A stretch of DNA of 64,000 bases from NCBI GenBank assembly GCA_963726125.1, contig CAVSBG010000020.1, positions 1 through 64,000 on the forward strand, written 5' to 3'. Both the position numbers and the translations under genes were made by a program. Below, piece after piece: positions 31,044 to 40,061 of this stretch; position 1 is the stretch's first letter, and each line of letters starts with the position of its first letter. The DNA comes from JAMXLO01 sp963726125. Lineage in GTDB: Bacteria > Pseudomonadota > Alphaproteobacteria > Acetobacterales > Acetobacteraceae. The notes below the pieces were generated by a model. The model was not told where the DNA came from, made no database searches, and saw only the letters and a program-made list of their open reading frames with translations.

Positions 31044-33685
31044 CCCGGCACCATCTCCACCTCGAAGCACTCGACCACGTCGCCTTCCTGCAGATCGTGG
31101 AAGTTGGCGAACGACAGGCCGCACTCGTAGCCGCGCGCCACCTCGCGCACGTCGTCCTTGAAGCGCTTCAACTGCGAGAGCTCGCCGTTGTGGATCACGA
31201 CGTTCTCACGCAGCACGCGCACACCGGCGCCGCGCTTCACCAGGCCGTCGGTGACCATGCAGCCGGCCACCTTGCCGGTGCGCGTGATGGAGAACACCTT
31301 CCGCACCTCGGCGTAGCCCAGGAACTTCTCGCGCGCCTTCGGTGCGACCTTGCCTTGCACCAGTTTCTCGATGTCGTCCGCCACCTCGTAGATGATCGAG
31401 TAGTAACGGATATCGACACCATCGCGCGTCGCCAGCTCCCGGGCCTGGGACGTGGCCCGGACATTGAACGCGAGCACGTATGCGTCCGACGCCTTTGCCA
31501 ACTGCACGTCGCTTTCGGTGATCTGGCCCACTGCGGCATGCAGCACGCGGACCTTCACCTCCTCATGCGCCAGTTTCAGCACGGTCTGCTGGATCGCCTC
31601 GGCGCTGCCTTGCACGTCGGCCTTGATCAGCACCGCGACCTCCTTCTGCTCGCCTGCCTGGATGCGTGCCAGCATCTGGTCCAACGTGCCGCGTGCGCTG
31701 CCGTTCGCCGCGGCCGACTTCTCGCGCAGCTTGCGGGTTCGGAACTCGGCGATTTCGCGCGCGCGGCTCTCGTTCTCCACCGCCACGAACGGTTCGCCTG
31801 CCGAAGGCACGCCAGCCAGCCCAAGGATCTCGACTGGCGCCGATGGTCCCGCCGTGGCAACGGCGCGCGCCTTGTCGTCCAGCATGGCGCGCACCCGGCC
31901 CCACTCGGCGCCGGCAACCACGATATCGCCCTGGTTCAGTGTCCCCTTTTGCACCAGCACGGTCGCCACAGGACCACGCCCGCGATCCAGCCGGCTTTCG
32001 ATCACCGTGCCTTCGGCCGCGCGCTCCGGGTTCGCCTTCAGGTCCAGGATTTCCGCCTGTAGCGTGATCGCCTCGACCAGCTTGTCCAGACCGGTACGCT
32101 TGGTCGCGGACACTTCCACGTCCTGCGTCTCACCGCCCATCTCCTCGACCACTACCTCGTGGCTGAGCAGTTCCTGCCGCACGCGGCCCGGATTGGCATC
32201 ATCCCGATCCATCTTGTTGATCGCGATGATCAGCGGAGCGCCCGCCGCCTTGGCATGGCGGATCGCCTCAATCGTCTGCGGCATGACGCCGTCATCCGCC
32301 GCCACAACCAGGACGACGATATCGGTCACGGACGCGCCGCGAGCCCGCATGGCGGTGAACGCCTCATGGCCTGGCGTGTCGATGAAGGTGATCTTCGCCC
32401 CGTCCGGCATCTCCACCTGATAGGCACCAATGTGCTGGGTGATCCCGCCGGCCTCGCCGGCCGCGACATCGGTCGAGCGCAGCGCGTCCAGCAGCGAGGT
32501 CTTGCCGTGGTCGACATGCCCCATGATGGTTACCACCGGCGGACGCGACACCAGCTCCGCGTCGGTATCGGTAGCCCCTTCCAGGCCCATCTCGACATCG
32601 GACTCCGACACGCGTCGCGCCCGATGGCCGAATTCCTGCACCACCAACTCGGCGGTATCCGCATCCAGCGACTGCGTAATGGTTGCCATCACGCCCATCC
32701 GCATCAGCGCCTTGACCACGTCGCCGGTGCGCGCCGCCATGCGGTTCGCCAATTCCTGGACCGTAATCGTATCCGGCAGAATAACGTCGCGCACGACCTT
32801 CACCTGATCAGAGCGCAAACGCTCCAGTTCTGCCTGCCGCCGCTCCCGTTCGCGCTGACGGCGCACGGAGGCGAGCGACCGGACGCGCTCATCTTCACCC
32901 TCGATCGCAGCCTGGACGTCGATCCGTCCCGCGCGACGCGCATCGGTGCCTTTCTTCGCGACGACCGTCTGCGGCTTGCGAGGCATGACGATGCCGCCCG
33001 GTCGGCGAATCGGCCGGGCCTCGTCCTCATCCTCGCGCGTGCCGGGACGCAGCCGCAGCGTTTCTGTCGGCTGGGCCGGTGTTGCAGGGGTCGCTGCCGG
33101 CGCCGCAGCCGGACCTCCAGGCTGTGCCGGCGCCTCCGGCGTGCGTGCCACCGCAGGGCTAGCGGCTTCGGCCGCCGCAGCCGCTTCGGCCGCCTGCCGC
33201 GCCACAGCCTCGGCTGCTTCGCGTGCCGCCTCTATCTCCGCCTGCCGGGCTGCCTCTTCCGCCGCCTTGCGTGCCTCTTCCTCGCGCCGCCGCGCTTCCT
33301 CGGCCGCTGACAGGATCGATATCGTCGCTTCCTGCTCGCGCCGCTCCGCCTCGCGCTTCTGCGCTTCCTGCAGCACGCGCTGACGCGCCGCCTGCTCGTG
33401 TGCGGTCAGCGCCCGAGGCGCAGGTGTCGCCGTCCGCTGCTCCGGCGTCCCGCCCCTCGCGGTCGCTGGCGTCGTGGAGGACGACGTCGCTGGTGCCGCG
33501 GGTCCACCCGGAGCGCCGACCGGGGCGCGCTTCTTCCGCACCTCGACCTGCACCACCTTCGAGCGGCCGTGGCTAAAGCTTTGGCGCACGGACCCGGCGT
33601 CAACGGTTCGGCCAAGCTCCAGGCGACCCGCAGGGCGCAAGGAGAGCCGTGTCTTAGCCGTATCCTGATCGTTCGTTTCGCTCAT
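31040..33685 (-). CDS. infB: Translation initiation factor IF-2
   Basis: The 881-aa GTPase recruits fMet-tRNA to the 30S subunit. The N terminus is a long Ala/Glu/Arg-rich region with a coiled coil (about residues 90-180), then an IF2-N domain (VVRDVILPDTITVQELANRM), G1 GHVDHGKTSL, G3 DTPGHEAF and G4 NKMD, and the domain IV region ending EGDVVECFEVEMVPG. The length is normal for alphaproteobacteria. It starts 3 bp after ylxR and overlaps rbfA by 4 bp. Confidence 0.97.
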   Translation of the reverse strand: MSETNDQDTAKTRLSLRPAGRLELGRTVDAGSVRQSFSHGRSKVVQVEVRKKRAPVGAPGGPAAPATSSSTTPATARGGTPEQRTATPAPRALTAHEQAARQRVLQEAQKREAERREQEATISILSAAEEARRREEEARKAAEEAARQAEIEAAREAAEAVARQAAEAAAAAEAASPAVARTPEAPAQPGGPAAAPAATPATPAQPTETLRLRPGTREDEDEARPIRRPGGIVMPRKPQTVVAKKGTDARRAGRIDVQAAIEGEDERVRSLASVRRQRERERRQAELERLRSDQVKVVRDVILPDTITVQELANRMAARTGDVVKALMRMGVMATITQSLDADTAELVVQEFGHRARRVSESDVEMGLEGATDTDAELVSRPPVVTIMGHVDHGKTSLLDALRSTDVAAGEAGGITQHIGAYQVEMPDGAKITFIDTPGHEAFTAMRARGASVTDIVVLVVAADDGVMPQTIEAIRHAKAAGAPLIIAINKMDRDDANPGRVRQELLSHEVVVEEMGGETQDVEVSATKRTGLDKLVEAITLQAEILDLKANPERAAEGTVIESRLDRGRGPVATVLVQKGTLNQGDIVVAGAEWGRVRAMLDDKARAVATAGPSAPVEILGLAGVPSAGEPFVAVENESRAREIAEFRTRKLREKSAAANGSARGTLDQMLARIQAGEQKEVAVLIKADVQGSAEAIQQTVLKLAHEEVKVRVLHAAVGQITESDVQLAKASDAYVLAFNVRATSQARELATRDGVDIRYYSIIYEVADDIEKLVQGKVAPKAREKFLGYAEVRKVFSITRTGKVAGCMVTDGLVKRGAGVRVLRENVVIHNGELSQLKRFKDDVREVARGYECGLSFANFHDLQEGDVVECFEVEMVPG

Positions 33686-33688
33686 CTA

Positions 33689-34378
33689 CTACCTGTTGGC
33701 CCCGTCCACTTGCTTGCGACCGGGCTTGTCCCGGTCATCGCCACGCAATCCGCTTAACCGTCCCGCTTCGACCGCCAGACGCTCGCCGAGCCGCCCAACC
33801 GCGATCGCAACATGCACCACATGGTCACGACCGAACACCCGGCCAAGCACCGCGGCCGAAACAGGAGCCAGCACGACCACCGAATCCTCGACTCCCGACA
33901 GGAACCGCGCGCGTTCCCCCGCGCTGCCGTCCGACGCCTGCAGGACCAGCCGAGCCCGGCCAGTCCGCATAAACTCGCGCGCCTTATCAAACCCTGCGAC
34001 CGCCTGCCCGGCCCGCCGTGCGAGCCCGAGCAACTCGCCGATACGCCGGATCAGCGCCGCCTCAAGCACGGCAGGAAGATCAGGGGGTACAGTGACAGGA
34101 CCGCGTGCGGCCCTGGCAAAAGCACGCCCCAACCCTCCCTGGGCGCGAGCGGTTTCTAACACATCCCGAGACGCGCTCAACCAGATTCCCCGCCCGGGCA
34201 GGGTTGCAATCAAATCCGGCACCAGAATACGGCCTGGTCCGACGACGAACCGGATCATACGCTCCTTCGGCAGCCGCTCGCGCGTGATGATGCAGCGGCG
34301 CAGCGGGCCGGTTTCCTCCGGTTCGTCCTCCGCGACCTGATCCGCTGCCTCAGTCGTGTTGCGCCTCCTGCGAGGCAC
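33689..34378 (-). CDS. RNA-binding protein, YlxR (DUF448) plus L7Ae-like
   Basis: The 229-aa protein fuses an N-terminal YlxR domain (RRCIITRERLPKERMIRFV, GRGIWLSASRDVLETA) to a C-terminal L7Ae/L30e-like domain (IGELLGLARRAGQAVAGFDK). This arrangement is standard in alphaproteobacterial nusA operons, where the protein is thought to bind RNA or ribosomal components. The GTG start at 34378 overlaps the end of nusA by 29 bp, and an AGGAGG lies just inside the frame. A later start is possible. It precedes infB by 3 bp. Confidence 0.9.
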   Translation of the reverse strand: MPRRRRNTTEAADQVAEDEPEETGPLRRCIITRERLPKERMIRFVVGPGRILVPDLIATLPGRGIWLSASRDVLETARAQGGLGRAFARAARGPVTVPPDLPAVLEAALIRRIGELLGLARRAGQAVAGFDKAREFMRTGRARLVLQASDGSAGERARFLSGVEDSVVVLAPVSAAVLGRVFGRDHVVHVAIAVGRLGERLAVEAGRLSGLRGDDRDKPGRKQVDGANR

Positions 34379-35897
34379 CTGCCCCAGCCTCGGAGCCGTC
34401 TTCGGCGAACCAATGCGCGCGAGCCGCCATGATCACGCTGTTGGCAGTCTCTTCATCCAGCGCCTCGGTTCCGACGATCTCGATCAGCTCATCCGATGCG
34501 AGGTCCGCCAGATCGTCGAGCGTCTTCACATCCTTTTCGCCGAGCGCCACCAGCATTGCCGGCGTCAGCACCTCGATCGCCGCCACATCATCGCTGACGC
34601 CCAGCTCTACCCGCTTCTCGGAAAGCTCGGTATCGCGGCGGCTGATGAACGCCTCCGCCCGGCGGATCAGCTCCGCGGCGATCGTCTCGTCGAACCCCTC
34701 GATCGCCGCGACTTCATCCTCCGGCGTGAACGCCAGTTCTTCGACCGAGGTAAACCCTTCGGTCACCAGCAACCCGGCAATCACGTCGTCCACATCCAGC
34801 GCCTCGACGAACAGACCGCTGCGCCGCCGGAACTCTTCCTGCCGCCGCTCGCTCTCTTCCGCCTCGGTCAGGATATCGATGTCCCACCGCGTCAACTGCG
34901 ATGCCAGCCGCACGTTCTGCCCGCGACGCCCGATGGCCAGCGAAAGCTGTTCGTCCGGCACCACCACTTCGACGCGGCCGGCTTCCTCATCCATCACCAC
35001 CTTGGTGACTTCCGCCGGCGCCAGCGCGTTCACCACGAACGTCGCGGACTGCGGCGACCACGGGATGATGTCGATCTTCTCGCCTTGCAGCTCCTGCACC
35101 ACCGCCTGCACGCGCGACCCGCGCATGCCGACGCAAGCGCCGACCGGATCGATCGAGGAATCCCGGCTGATCACCGCCATCTTCGCCCGGCTGCCCGGAT
35201 CACGCGCCACCGCCTTGATCTCGATGATGCCGTCGTAGATTTCCGGCACCTCCTGCGCGAACAGCTTCGCCAGGAACCCGGGATGCGTCCGCGACAGGAA
35301 GATCTGCGGCCCGCGAGGCTCCTCCCGCACGTCGTAAATATACGCCCGCACCCGATCGCCATTGCGGAAACTCTCGCGCGGGATCAGTTCGTCGCGCCGC
35401 AGCAGCGCCTCGGCGCGTCCCAGCTCCACCATCAGGTTGCCGTACTCGGTGCGCTTCACCACGCCGTTGATGATCTCGCCGACGCGATCCTTGAATTCCT
35501 CGAATTGCCGCTTGCGCTCCAACTCGCGCACGCCCTGCACGATCACCTGCTTCGCCGTCTGCGCCGAGATGCGCCCGAAATCGATCGGCGGCAGAGGATC
35601 GACGATGAACTCGCCGATATTGATCCCCGGCTTGAATTTCCGCGCGATGTTGACCGGGATCTGCGTCTCCTCGTTCTCCACGGTCTCGACCGCCTCGGTC
35701 CAGCGCGACAGCCGCACCTCCCCGGTCTTCCGGTCGATCGTCGCGCGGATGTCCTTCTCGTGGCCGTACTTGGCACGGCCAGCCTTCTGGATTGCCTTCT
35801 CCAGTGTATCCAGCACTTCTTCTCGGTCGATTCCCTTCTCGCGCGCGGCTGCATCAGCGACGAGCAGCAATTCCGGGCGGGCAATGGCGGTGTCCAT
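34350..35897 (-). CDS. nusA: Transcription termination/antitermination factor NusA
   Basis: The 515-aa RNA-polymerase-associated factor begins with RPELLLVADAAAREKGI, then an N-terminal RNAP-binding domain, an S1 domain (KRTEYGNLMVELGRAEALL), KH1/KH2 (GACVGMRGSRVQAVVQELQG; LAIGRRGQNVRLASQLT) and two acidic helix-hairpin-helix repeats at the C terminus (GEKDVKTLDDLADLASDEL). All domains are intact. It lies 15 bp downstream of rimP in the same operon. Confidence 0.97.
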   Translation of the reverse strand: MDTAIARPELLLVADAAAREKGIDREEVLDTLEKAIQKAGRAKYGHEKDIRATIDRKTGEVRLSRWTEAVETVENEETQIPVNIARKFKPGINIGEFIVDPLPPIDFGRISAQTAKQVIVQGVRELERKRQFEEFKDRVGEIINGVVKRTEYGNLMVELGRAEALLRRDELIPRESFRNGDRVRAYIYDVREEPRGPQIFLSRTHPGFLAKLFAQEVPEIYDGIIEIKAVARDPGSRAKMAVISRDSSIDPVGACVGMRGSRVQAVVQELQGEKIDIIPWSPQSATFVVNALAPAEVTKVVMDEEAGRVEVVVPDEQLSLAIGRRGQNVRLASQLTRWDIDILTEAEESERRQEEFRRRSGLFVEALDVDDVIAGLLVTEGFTSVEELAFTPEDEVAAIEGFDETIAAELIRRAEAFISRRDTELSEKRVELGVSDDVAAIEVLTPAMLVALGEKDVKTLDDLADLASDELIEIVGTEALDEETANSVIMAARAHWFAEDGSEAGAGASQEAQHD

Positions 35898-35912
35898 TTG
35901 GACCTCTTGTTT

Positions 35913-36434
35913 CTAGTTGGGACGAGGTGGAGTCGCAGTAGCTTCGATCAATGCATCGGTCAGCACCAGCTTCGCACGCCTGATCGCGCTCAATGGCAGT
36001 AAAACTTCAGTGCCGTCATCCAGCCGCAGCCGCGCCGCACTGTCGTCGGCGCCAAGCACGACGCCATTGAACCGCCGCCGTCCATGGATCGGCGCCACGG
36101 TCTCGGCACGCGCGAGGTGCCCGGCGAATCGGTTCCAGTCCTTGGTGCGCGTCAGTGGCCGATCGATGCCGGCGGAACTTATTTCGAGCGACCAATTGCC
36201 GGGAATCGGGTCTTCCACGTCCAGCACCGCACCAAGCGCGTGGCTGATCGCCTCGCAGTCGGACACCGTGATCTGGCTACCGTCGGCACGATCGGCCATC
36301 ACCTGTACGGTCGGCCGATCACGCCCGAGCACGGTGACGCGGACGAGCTCGTAGCCCATGCCTTCCAGCGTGGGGGAAACGATGGCGGTCAGCCGGGCCT
36401 CGAGGCTGGTATGGTTCGGTTCAGGTCTATCCAA
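35913..36434 (-). CDS. rimP: Ribosome maturation factor RimP
   Basis: The 173-aa protein assists 30S assembly. RimP signatures include LEGMGYELVRVTVLG, the conserved LDVEDPIPGNWSLEISSAGI and DRPLTRTKDWNRFAG. The start is a TTG at 36434. The only upstream in-frame codons lie inside the terminator T tract, so TTG is forced. It opens the rimP-nusA-ylxR-infB-rbfA operon and begins right where the nusG transcript would terminate, implying its own promoter or readthrough. Confidence 0.92.
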   Translation of the reverse strand: MDRPEPNHTSLEARLTAIVSPTLEGMGYELVRVTVLGRDRPTVQVMADRADGSQITVSDCEAISHALGAVLDVEDPIPGNWSLEISSAGIDRPLTRTKDWNRFAGHLARAETVAPIHGRRRFNGVVLGADDSAARLRLDDGTEVLLPLSAIRRAKLVLTDALIEATATPPRPN

Positions 36435-36463
36435 AACAAAAAAGGCGGCCGGTTAGGGCCACC
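36433..36463 (-). terminator. Intrinsic terminator after secE-nusG
   Basis: On the minus strand GGTGGCC (36463-36457) and GGCCGCC (36450-36444) pair around CTAACC, with one G-T pair, and are followed by TTTTTTGTTTT. This is a textbook rho-independent terminator. Its T tract touches the TTG start codon of rimP. Confidence 0.8.
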
Positions 36464-36589
36464 CTCCGTAACTCAGCGGAAGATTGATTTGAGCAGCACA
36501 AATAGCTGGAGCGGCGCGAGTTTGCAAGGTGGGACGCTGAGGCGAGATGGTCTTCGCGCTGATATTGGTCGCGCCGCTCCGTTCCAGCC

Positions 36590-37120
36590 TCAGACCTTCT
36601 CCACCTGCCCATACTCCAGCTCCACCGGCGTGGAACGGCCGAAGATCGACACACTGACCTTCAAGCGAGCCTTCTCCTCGTCCACCTCTTCCACCGTCCC
36701 GTTGAAGCTGGTGAACGGCCCATCGGCGACCCGCACCTGCTCGCCCACCTCGAACAGCACCGCCGGACGAGGCCGCTCCACACCCTCCTGCGTCTGCTTC
36801 ATGATCCGTTCGGCTTCCGCCTCGCTGATCGGGCTCGGCTTCGTCTTGCTGCCCAGGAAGCCGGTGACCTTGGGGGTGTCCTTCACCAGGTGCCAGGCCT
36901 CGTCGCTCAGCTCCATCTTCACCAGCACGTAGCCGGGGAAGAATTTGTGCTCGGCGTTCACCTTCTGCCCGCGGCGCATCTCCACCACCTGCTCCGAGGG
37001 CACCAGCACCTCGTCGAACTGGTCCGCCAGACCCTTCTGCGCCGCCTGCTCCTTGAGCTGCTGGGCGATCTTCTTCTCGAAGCCCGAATAGACGTGCACC
37101 ACGTACCAACGCTTGGCCAT
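36590..37120 (-). CDS. nusG: Transcription antitermination factor NusG
   Basis: The 176-aa factor couples RNA polymerase to Rho or the ribosome. The NGN domain opens with KRWYVVHVYSGFEKKIAQQL and contains FFPGYVLVKMELSDEAWHLV. The KOW domain holds VGEQVRVADGPFTSFNGTVE. It is intact and of normal length. It follows secE by 14 bp. The usual downstream rplK-rplA-rplJ-rplL genes are absent; a terminator and the rimP operon follow instead. Confidence 0.97.
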   Translation of the reverse strand: MAKRWYVVHVYSGFEKKIAQQLKEQAAQKGLADQFDEVLVPSEQVVEMRRGQKVNAEHKFFPGYVLVKMELSDEAWHLVKDTPKVTGFLGSKTKPSPISEAEAERIMKQTQEGVERPRPAVLFEVGEQVRVADGPFTSFNGTVEEVDEEKARLKVSVSIFGRSTPVELEYGQVEKV

Positions 37121-37134
37121 CTCTATTGCTTTCC

Positions 37135-37329
37135 TTAGACGCTCATGCCGAACAGGGCACGCACGCCCATACCTATGAACTGGTCGACCAGGAAGAAGAA
37201 CATGGCCGCCAACGCCACCATGGCGAACACCAGGCCGGTCGTCACCAGCGTCTCCTTGCGGGACGGCCAGGTAACGCGCGCCATTTCAGCCCGCACCTCA
37301 CGCACGAATTTCGCCGGATCGACCGCCAC
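37135..37329 (-). CDS. secE: Preprotein translocase subunit SecE
   Basis: The 64-aa single-span subunit clamps SecY in the inner membrane. The conserved amphipathic motif VRAEMARVTWPSRKETLVTT precedes one transmembrane helix (LVFAMVALAAMFFFLVDQFI). GTG 37329 is preferred because GGAG lies nine bases upstream and the length matches other alphaproteobacteria; the frame is open to 37371. It is first in the secE-nusG unit, 53 bp downstream of tRNA-Trp. Confidence 0.93.
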   Translation of the reverse strand: MAVDPAKFVREVRAEMARVTWPSRKETLVTTGLVFAMVALAAMFFFLVDQFIGMGVRALFGMSV

Positions 37330-37382
37330 GCCGTTGCTCTCCAGAACCCAATTGAGGGGACTATAGCGCACGCGGGCGCCGC

Positions 37383-37459
37383 TGGCAGGGGTGGAGGGTC
37401 TCGAACCCCCAGCCTCCGGTTTTGGAGACCGGCGCTCTAGCCAATTGAGCTACACCCCT
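37383..37459 (-). tRNA. tRNA-Trp (anticodon CCA)
   Basis: Acceptor AGGGGTG/CACCCCT, discriminator G and an encoded CCA; anticodon stem CCGGT/ACCGG with loop CTCCAAA (anticodon CCA); T loop TTCGAGA. It sits upstream of secE, a common alphaproteobacterial order, and may be co-transcribed with secE-nusG. Confidence 0.96.
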
Positions 37460-37644
37460 GCACGGCAGGCGGCCGGCAAACCATGCCGGACCGGTAACCG
37501 CTCGCGCAGGCGGCGTAGAAAGGGCGTGGGCGAGGCGGTGTCAAGGGGTGCGCGCGGCGCTTAACGCGGCGTTAGGCGCCACATGGCAGCTTGACCTCTC
37601 TCCGTTGTAGGTTGGCGGGGTCGACATTACGTGAGTGAGGGCCA

Positions 37645-37878
37645 ATGGCATGTGCCTTCGATACGCTCGGGTACGCCAAGACCTTGCGCGAAGCCGGTGT
37701 AACGACTGAGCATGCCGAAGCACACGCGGAAGCTGCACGGGATTTCGTCATGGCCGAACTCGTCACGAAGACGGACCTCGAATCGGCGCTGGACCGGCTG
37801 TCGCTCCGGCTCACGGTGCGAATTGGCGGTATGATCGCCGTCGCGATTGCGGCCCTCGCCGCGATCATCAAACTCTAG
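37645..37878 (+). CDS. Small DUF1640-like coiled-coil membrane protein
   Basis: The 77-aa protein begins ACAFDTLGYAKTLREAGVTT, continues with a short coiled coil (EAHAEAARDFVMAELVTKTD) and ends with a single transmembrane helix (IGGMIAVAIAALAAIIKL). The layout resembles the DUF1640/CCDC90-like family common in Acetobacteraceae and their phages, whose bacterial role is unknown. The ATG is 37645. It is flanked by tRNA genes on the opposite strand, with tRNA-Gly starting 6 bp after its stop, a typical site for small acquired genes. Confidence 0.65.
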   Translation: MACAFDTLGYAKTLREAGVTTEHAEAHAEAARDFVMAELVTKTDLESALDRLSLRLTVRIGGMIAVAIAALAAIIKL

Positions 37879-37884
37879 CACTGC

Positions 37885-37958
<74 letters not shown>

Positions 37959-38403
37959 AAATCGATGGTTTCTCTAGGTCCTTGGCTATCCGGGTTTCGC
38001 AGTCATTCCATAGGTGTCACCTCTTGCCCACTCCATCGCGCCAGTCGGGCAAGCATGGGTATGTAGCGCATCGAAGTGGCAGATGACTACACCAGTCCGA
38101 CGGTGTTTCTCTATACGTTCGCACCCTACGGTCTGGCATGCCAGACCACATGCCGGCCCTGCTCGGCTTCTCGGTTGTCCCGGCGCAGCGACGGGTGACA
38201 CCTGCTTTCCATCGTGCGAGATCAGCACTAGTGCCGTGTGACCCCCGCTGGCCATGCCAGCGCAGCACACGTCGCGCCATCGATACCAGCGCTGGACCAT
38301 CCGATCCCTGACATAGCGCAGTCCCCACCGAAGCCGGCGAACCGGCGCAGGGGCCGCCCCCGTCCTAAATCGGTTGACGCCGCTCGGTCGCAGGCCCTCG
38401 TGA
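37959..38403. other. Non-coding stretch, nothing recognised
   Basis: About 445 bp of mixed composition. The open frames here have no coding character (irregular amino-acid composition, no motif). Near its right edge GAATATGCCG occurs twice (about 38415-38450), a short direct repeat that lies inside the 3' end of the neighbouring gene. No RNA, promoter or repeat family could be named. Confidence 0.4.
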
Positions 38404-38901
38404 CTATGGCTCTGAATATGCCGTACCGCCGGGTGCCGAATATGCCGACCCATATCGTTCGAGGCCGCCGAGCCGGTCATCTCCGCCGGACTGCTCGCGA
38501 TAATTAACCACCGGAACCTGTGCCGGGAAGCCACCTTGCAGCAACAGGTTCGCGTCGGCGCGCGTCCGCGCTGCCGGGGGACTCATCATCTCCTGATTGT
38601 TATCGTTACGAACACCCAACGGATGATTGTTATTATTGCGAACATCAAACGGCTGATTGTTGTTGCTGTGCCCGCCACCCCGCGACCCCTGTTGGACGAC
38701 GTGCGCGGCCTCGTGCGGCATCACACCCGAGTGGTTGGCTACCGTGTCAATAGCCTGACGCAGGCACCCATAGGCCGTTGCCTGTAGTTCCACGCTTCCC
38801 GCGCCACCATGGACTCTAATGGCCTCGGTCCTGACCTCCTGGATTCTGTTCTGTGCCTCAGAATACGCGCGGGACACATGGTGCGGTGGGACTTGTACCA
38901 T
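38404..38901 (-). CDS. Hypothetical protein with HEXXH motif and Asn-rich repeats (DUF4157-like)
   Basis: The 165-aa protein carries MPHEAAHVVQQ at residues 61-71, matching the HEXXH-VVQQ core of the DUF4157 (eCIS core) metallopeptidase-like domain. It is preceded by a helical region, TAYGCLRQAIDTVANHSG. After the motif comes a low-complexity stretch of three roughly 10-residue units with runs of Asn (FDVRNNNNHP, LGVRNDNNQ), encoded by about 30-bp DNA repeats. There is no signal peptide. ATG 38901 has a GAGAGAG upstream; GTG 38919 is an alternative. It is isolated from any contractile-injection genes. Function is unknown and it may be a remnant or fragment. Confidence 0.55.
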   Translation of the reverse strand: MVQVPPHHVSRAYSEAQNRIQEVRTEAIRVHGGAGSVELQATAYGCLRQAIDTVANHSGVMPHEAAHVVQQGSRGGGHSNNNQPFDVRNNNNHPLGVRNDNNQEMMSPPAARTRADANLLLQGGFPAQVPVVNYREQSGGDDRLGGLERYGSAYSAPGGTAYSEP

Positions 38902-39504
38902 GAAATCGATCTCTCTCACATTTAAATTCGGGATCGGATCATAGGAGAGCGGCCGTTGTCAAACGCGTGCGAAGCCGCGCAGTGGCTCAAGGTCGTGGCG
39001 TGCGGGAGACAGCACGGCCACTAAAGGTGTCAGCGACCGAGGTCAGCGCAGTGAGACGGATGTCGGCGACCACGGTCTGACTGTGTTCCTGGGTCCGCAA
39101 TTCGGACTCAGTGCTTATCTGCAAGGAACGCGGCGTTCGCTGCTGCATCACAACGGCCCATCGGCAAGACACATCGGCTCAGACCTCCCATCAACGCACC
39201 CGCCAGAAGTCCCCGGGCTGCCTGACACCCGCCGTCGATCCACCGGCGCCCATATATTCTCGGACGATCCGGCTCAGCAGTTCCGCCCACATTAAGTAGG
39301 TGCGGAGGGTGTTGATCATGATCACACAGCGCCCGATGGGTAGATACAGGGGGGCGCTTCCTGGCAGATTGCTGTTGGTTGAAACCTTCTCGGTTTCCTG
39401 CGACGGATCTCTATTCCAAGTCTCGTCGGCAACAACCTAACCCGCACGCGCCGAATATGGACCTTGCAATATCCTAACATGTAAGTTATCATAACTGACA
39501 ACCT
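38902..39504. other. Non-coding stretch, nothing recognised
   Basis: About 600 bp with no convincing gene. An AT-rich promoter-like segment (ACATTTAAATTCG) lies at 38919-38931, upstream of the HEXXH gene. The remainder shows no RNA gene, transposase remnant or repeat that could be identified by reading. The right end merges into sequence similar to 1000-1080. Confidence 0.4.
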
Positions 39505-39850
39505 GACACATCCGGGCCAGCCTCGCCTCGCGATCCGCCACAGGATCGCCCCGGCAGCACCATGCCCGAGCACATTGCCTTCCTGCTCCATGCCCTCGAC
39601 GTCCTGCTCAGCTACGGCCGCCATCTCCTCGCTACCGTCCACCGCCGCGCCACCGCCCCCACATTCCCACCATCGCGGCGGCGTTCGGCACTGCCAACCT
39701 CTCCACCATCATGGCCCACCTCAACCATACCTCAACCGCGGCATCATGCGTGCCGCCGCGCTGGAGCGCTTCCTGCTCGCGCGCGCCGCAACCGGTCGAT
39801 CCATTCTGCGACCCCACCGCGGCGCGGCCACTGGCCCACCCTGACCCATC
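39505..39850 (+). pseudogene. Internally deleted, frame-broken copy of the hypothetical gene at 1016
   Basis: DNA from about 39505 to 39800 aligns with 1020-1320, sharing CCACCGCGCCACCGCCCCCA, AACCTCTCCACCATCATGGC and the ALERFLLARAATGR segment. It then jumps directly to the 3' end (GGCCACTGGCCCACCCTGACCCAT, as at 1797-1820). About 470 bp of the coding sequence is missing and the reading frame changes at least twice, so no full protein can be made. An ATG at 39562 aligns with GTG 1082 of the intact gene. It lies upstream of the pyruvate kinase gene. Confidence 0.7.
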
Positions 39851-40061
39851 GCCGGTTGACGTGAACCTGACCGCCCGGGACCGGACAACAACCGCTGGCC
39901 CCGCCGTCCCGATCCGCCCCATCCCGAGCCTGCCGCCGCATCAAGACCGGTCGCCTCGCCGCCCGCCGAAGGTGCAATCTTCACAGTCTTGCGGTGGATC
40001 AATGCGCCAACACCGCACACCCTGCCACCGTGAGGCCCATCGCACACCTCAGGGAATGACC

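Noticed and set aside
37986..38534. 182-codon minus-strand gene
   Set aside because: Irregular composition, no motif, and it overlaps the 3' end of the better-supported HEXXH gene.
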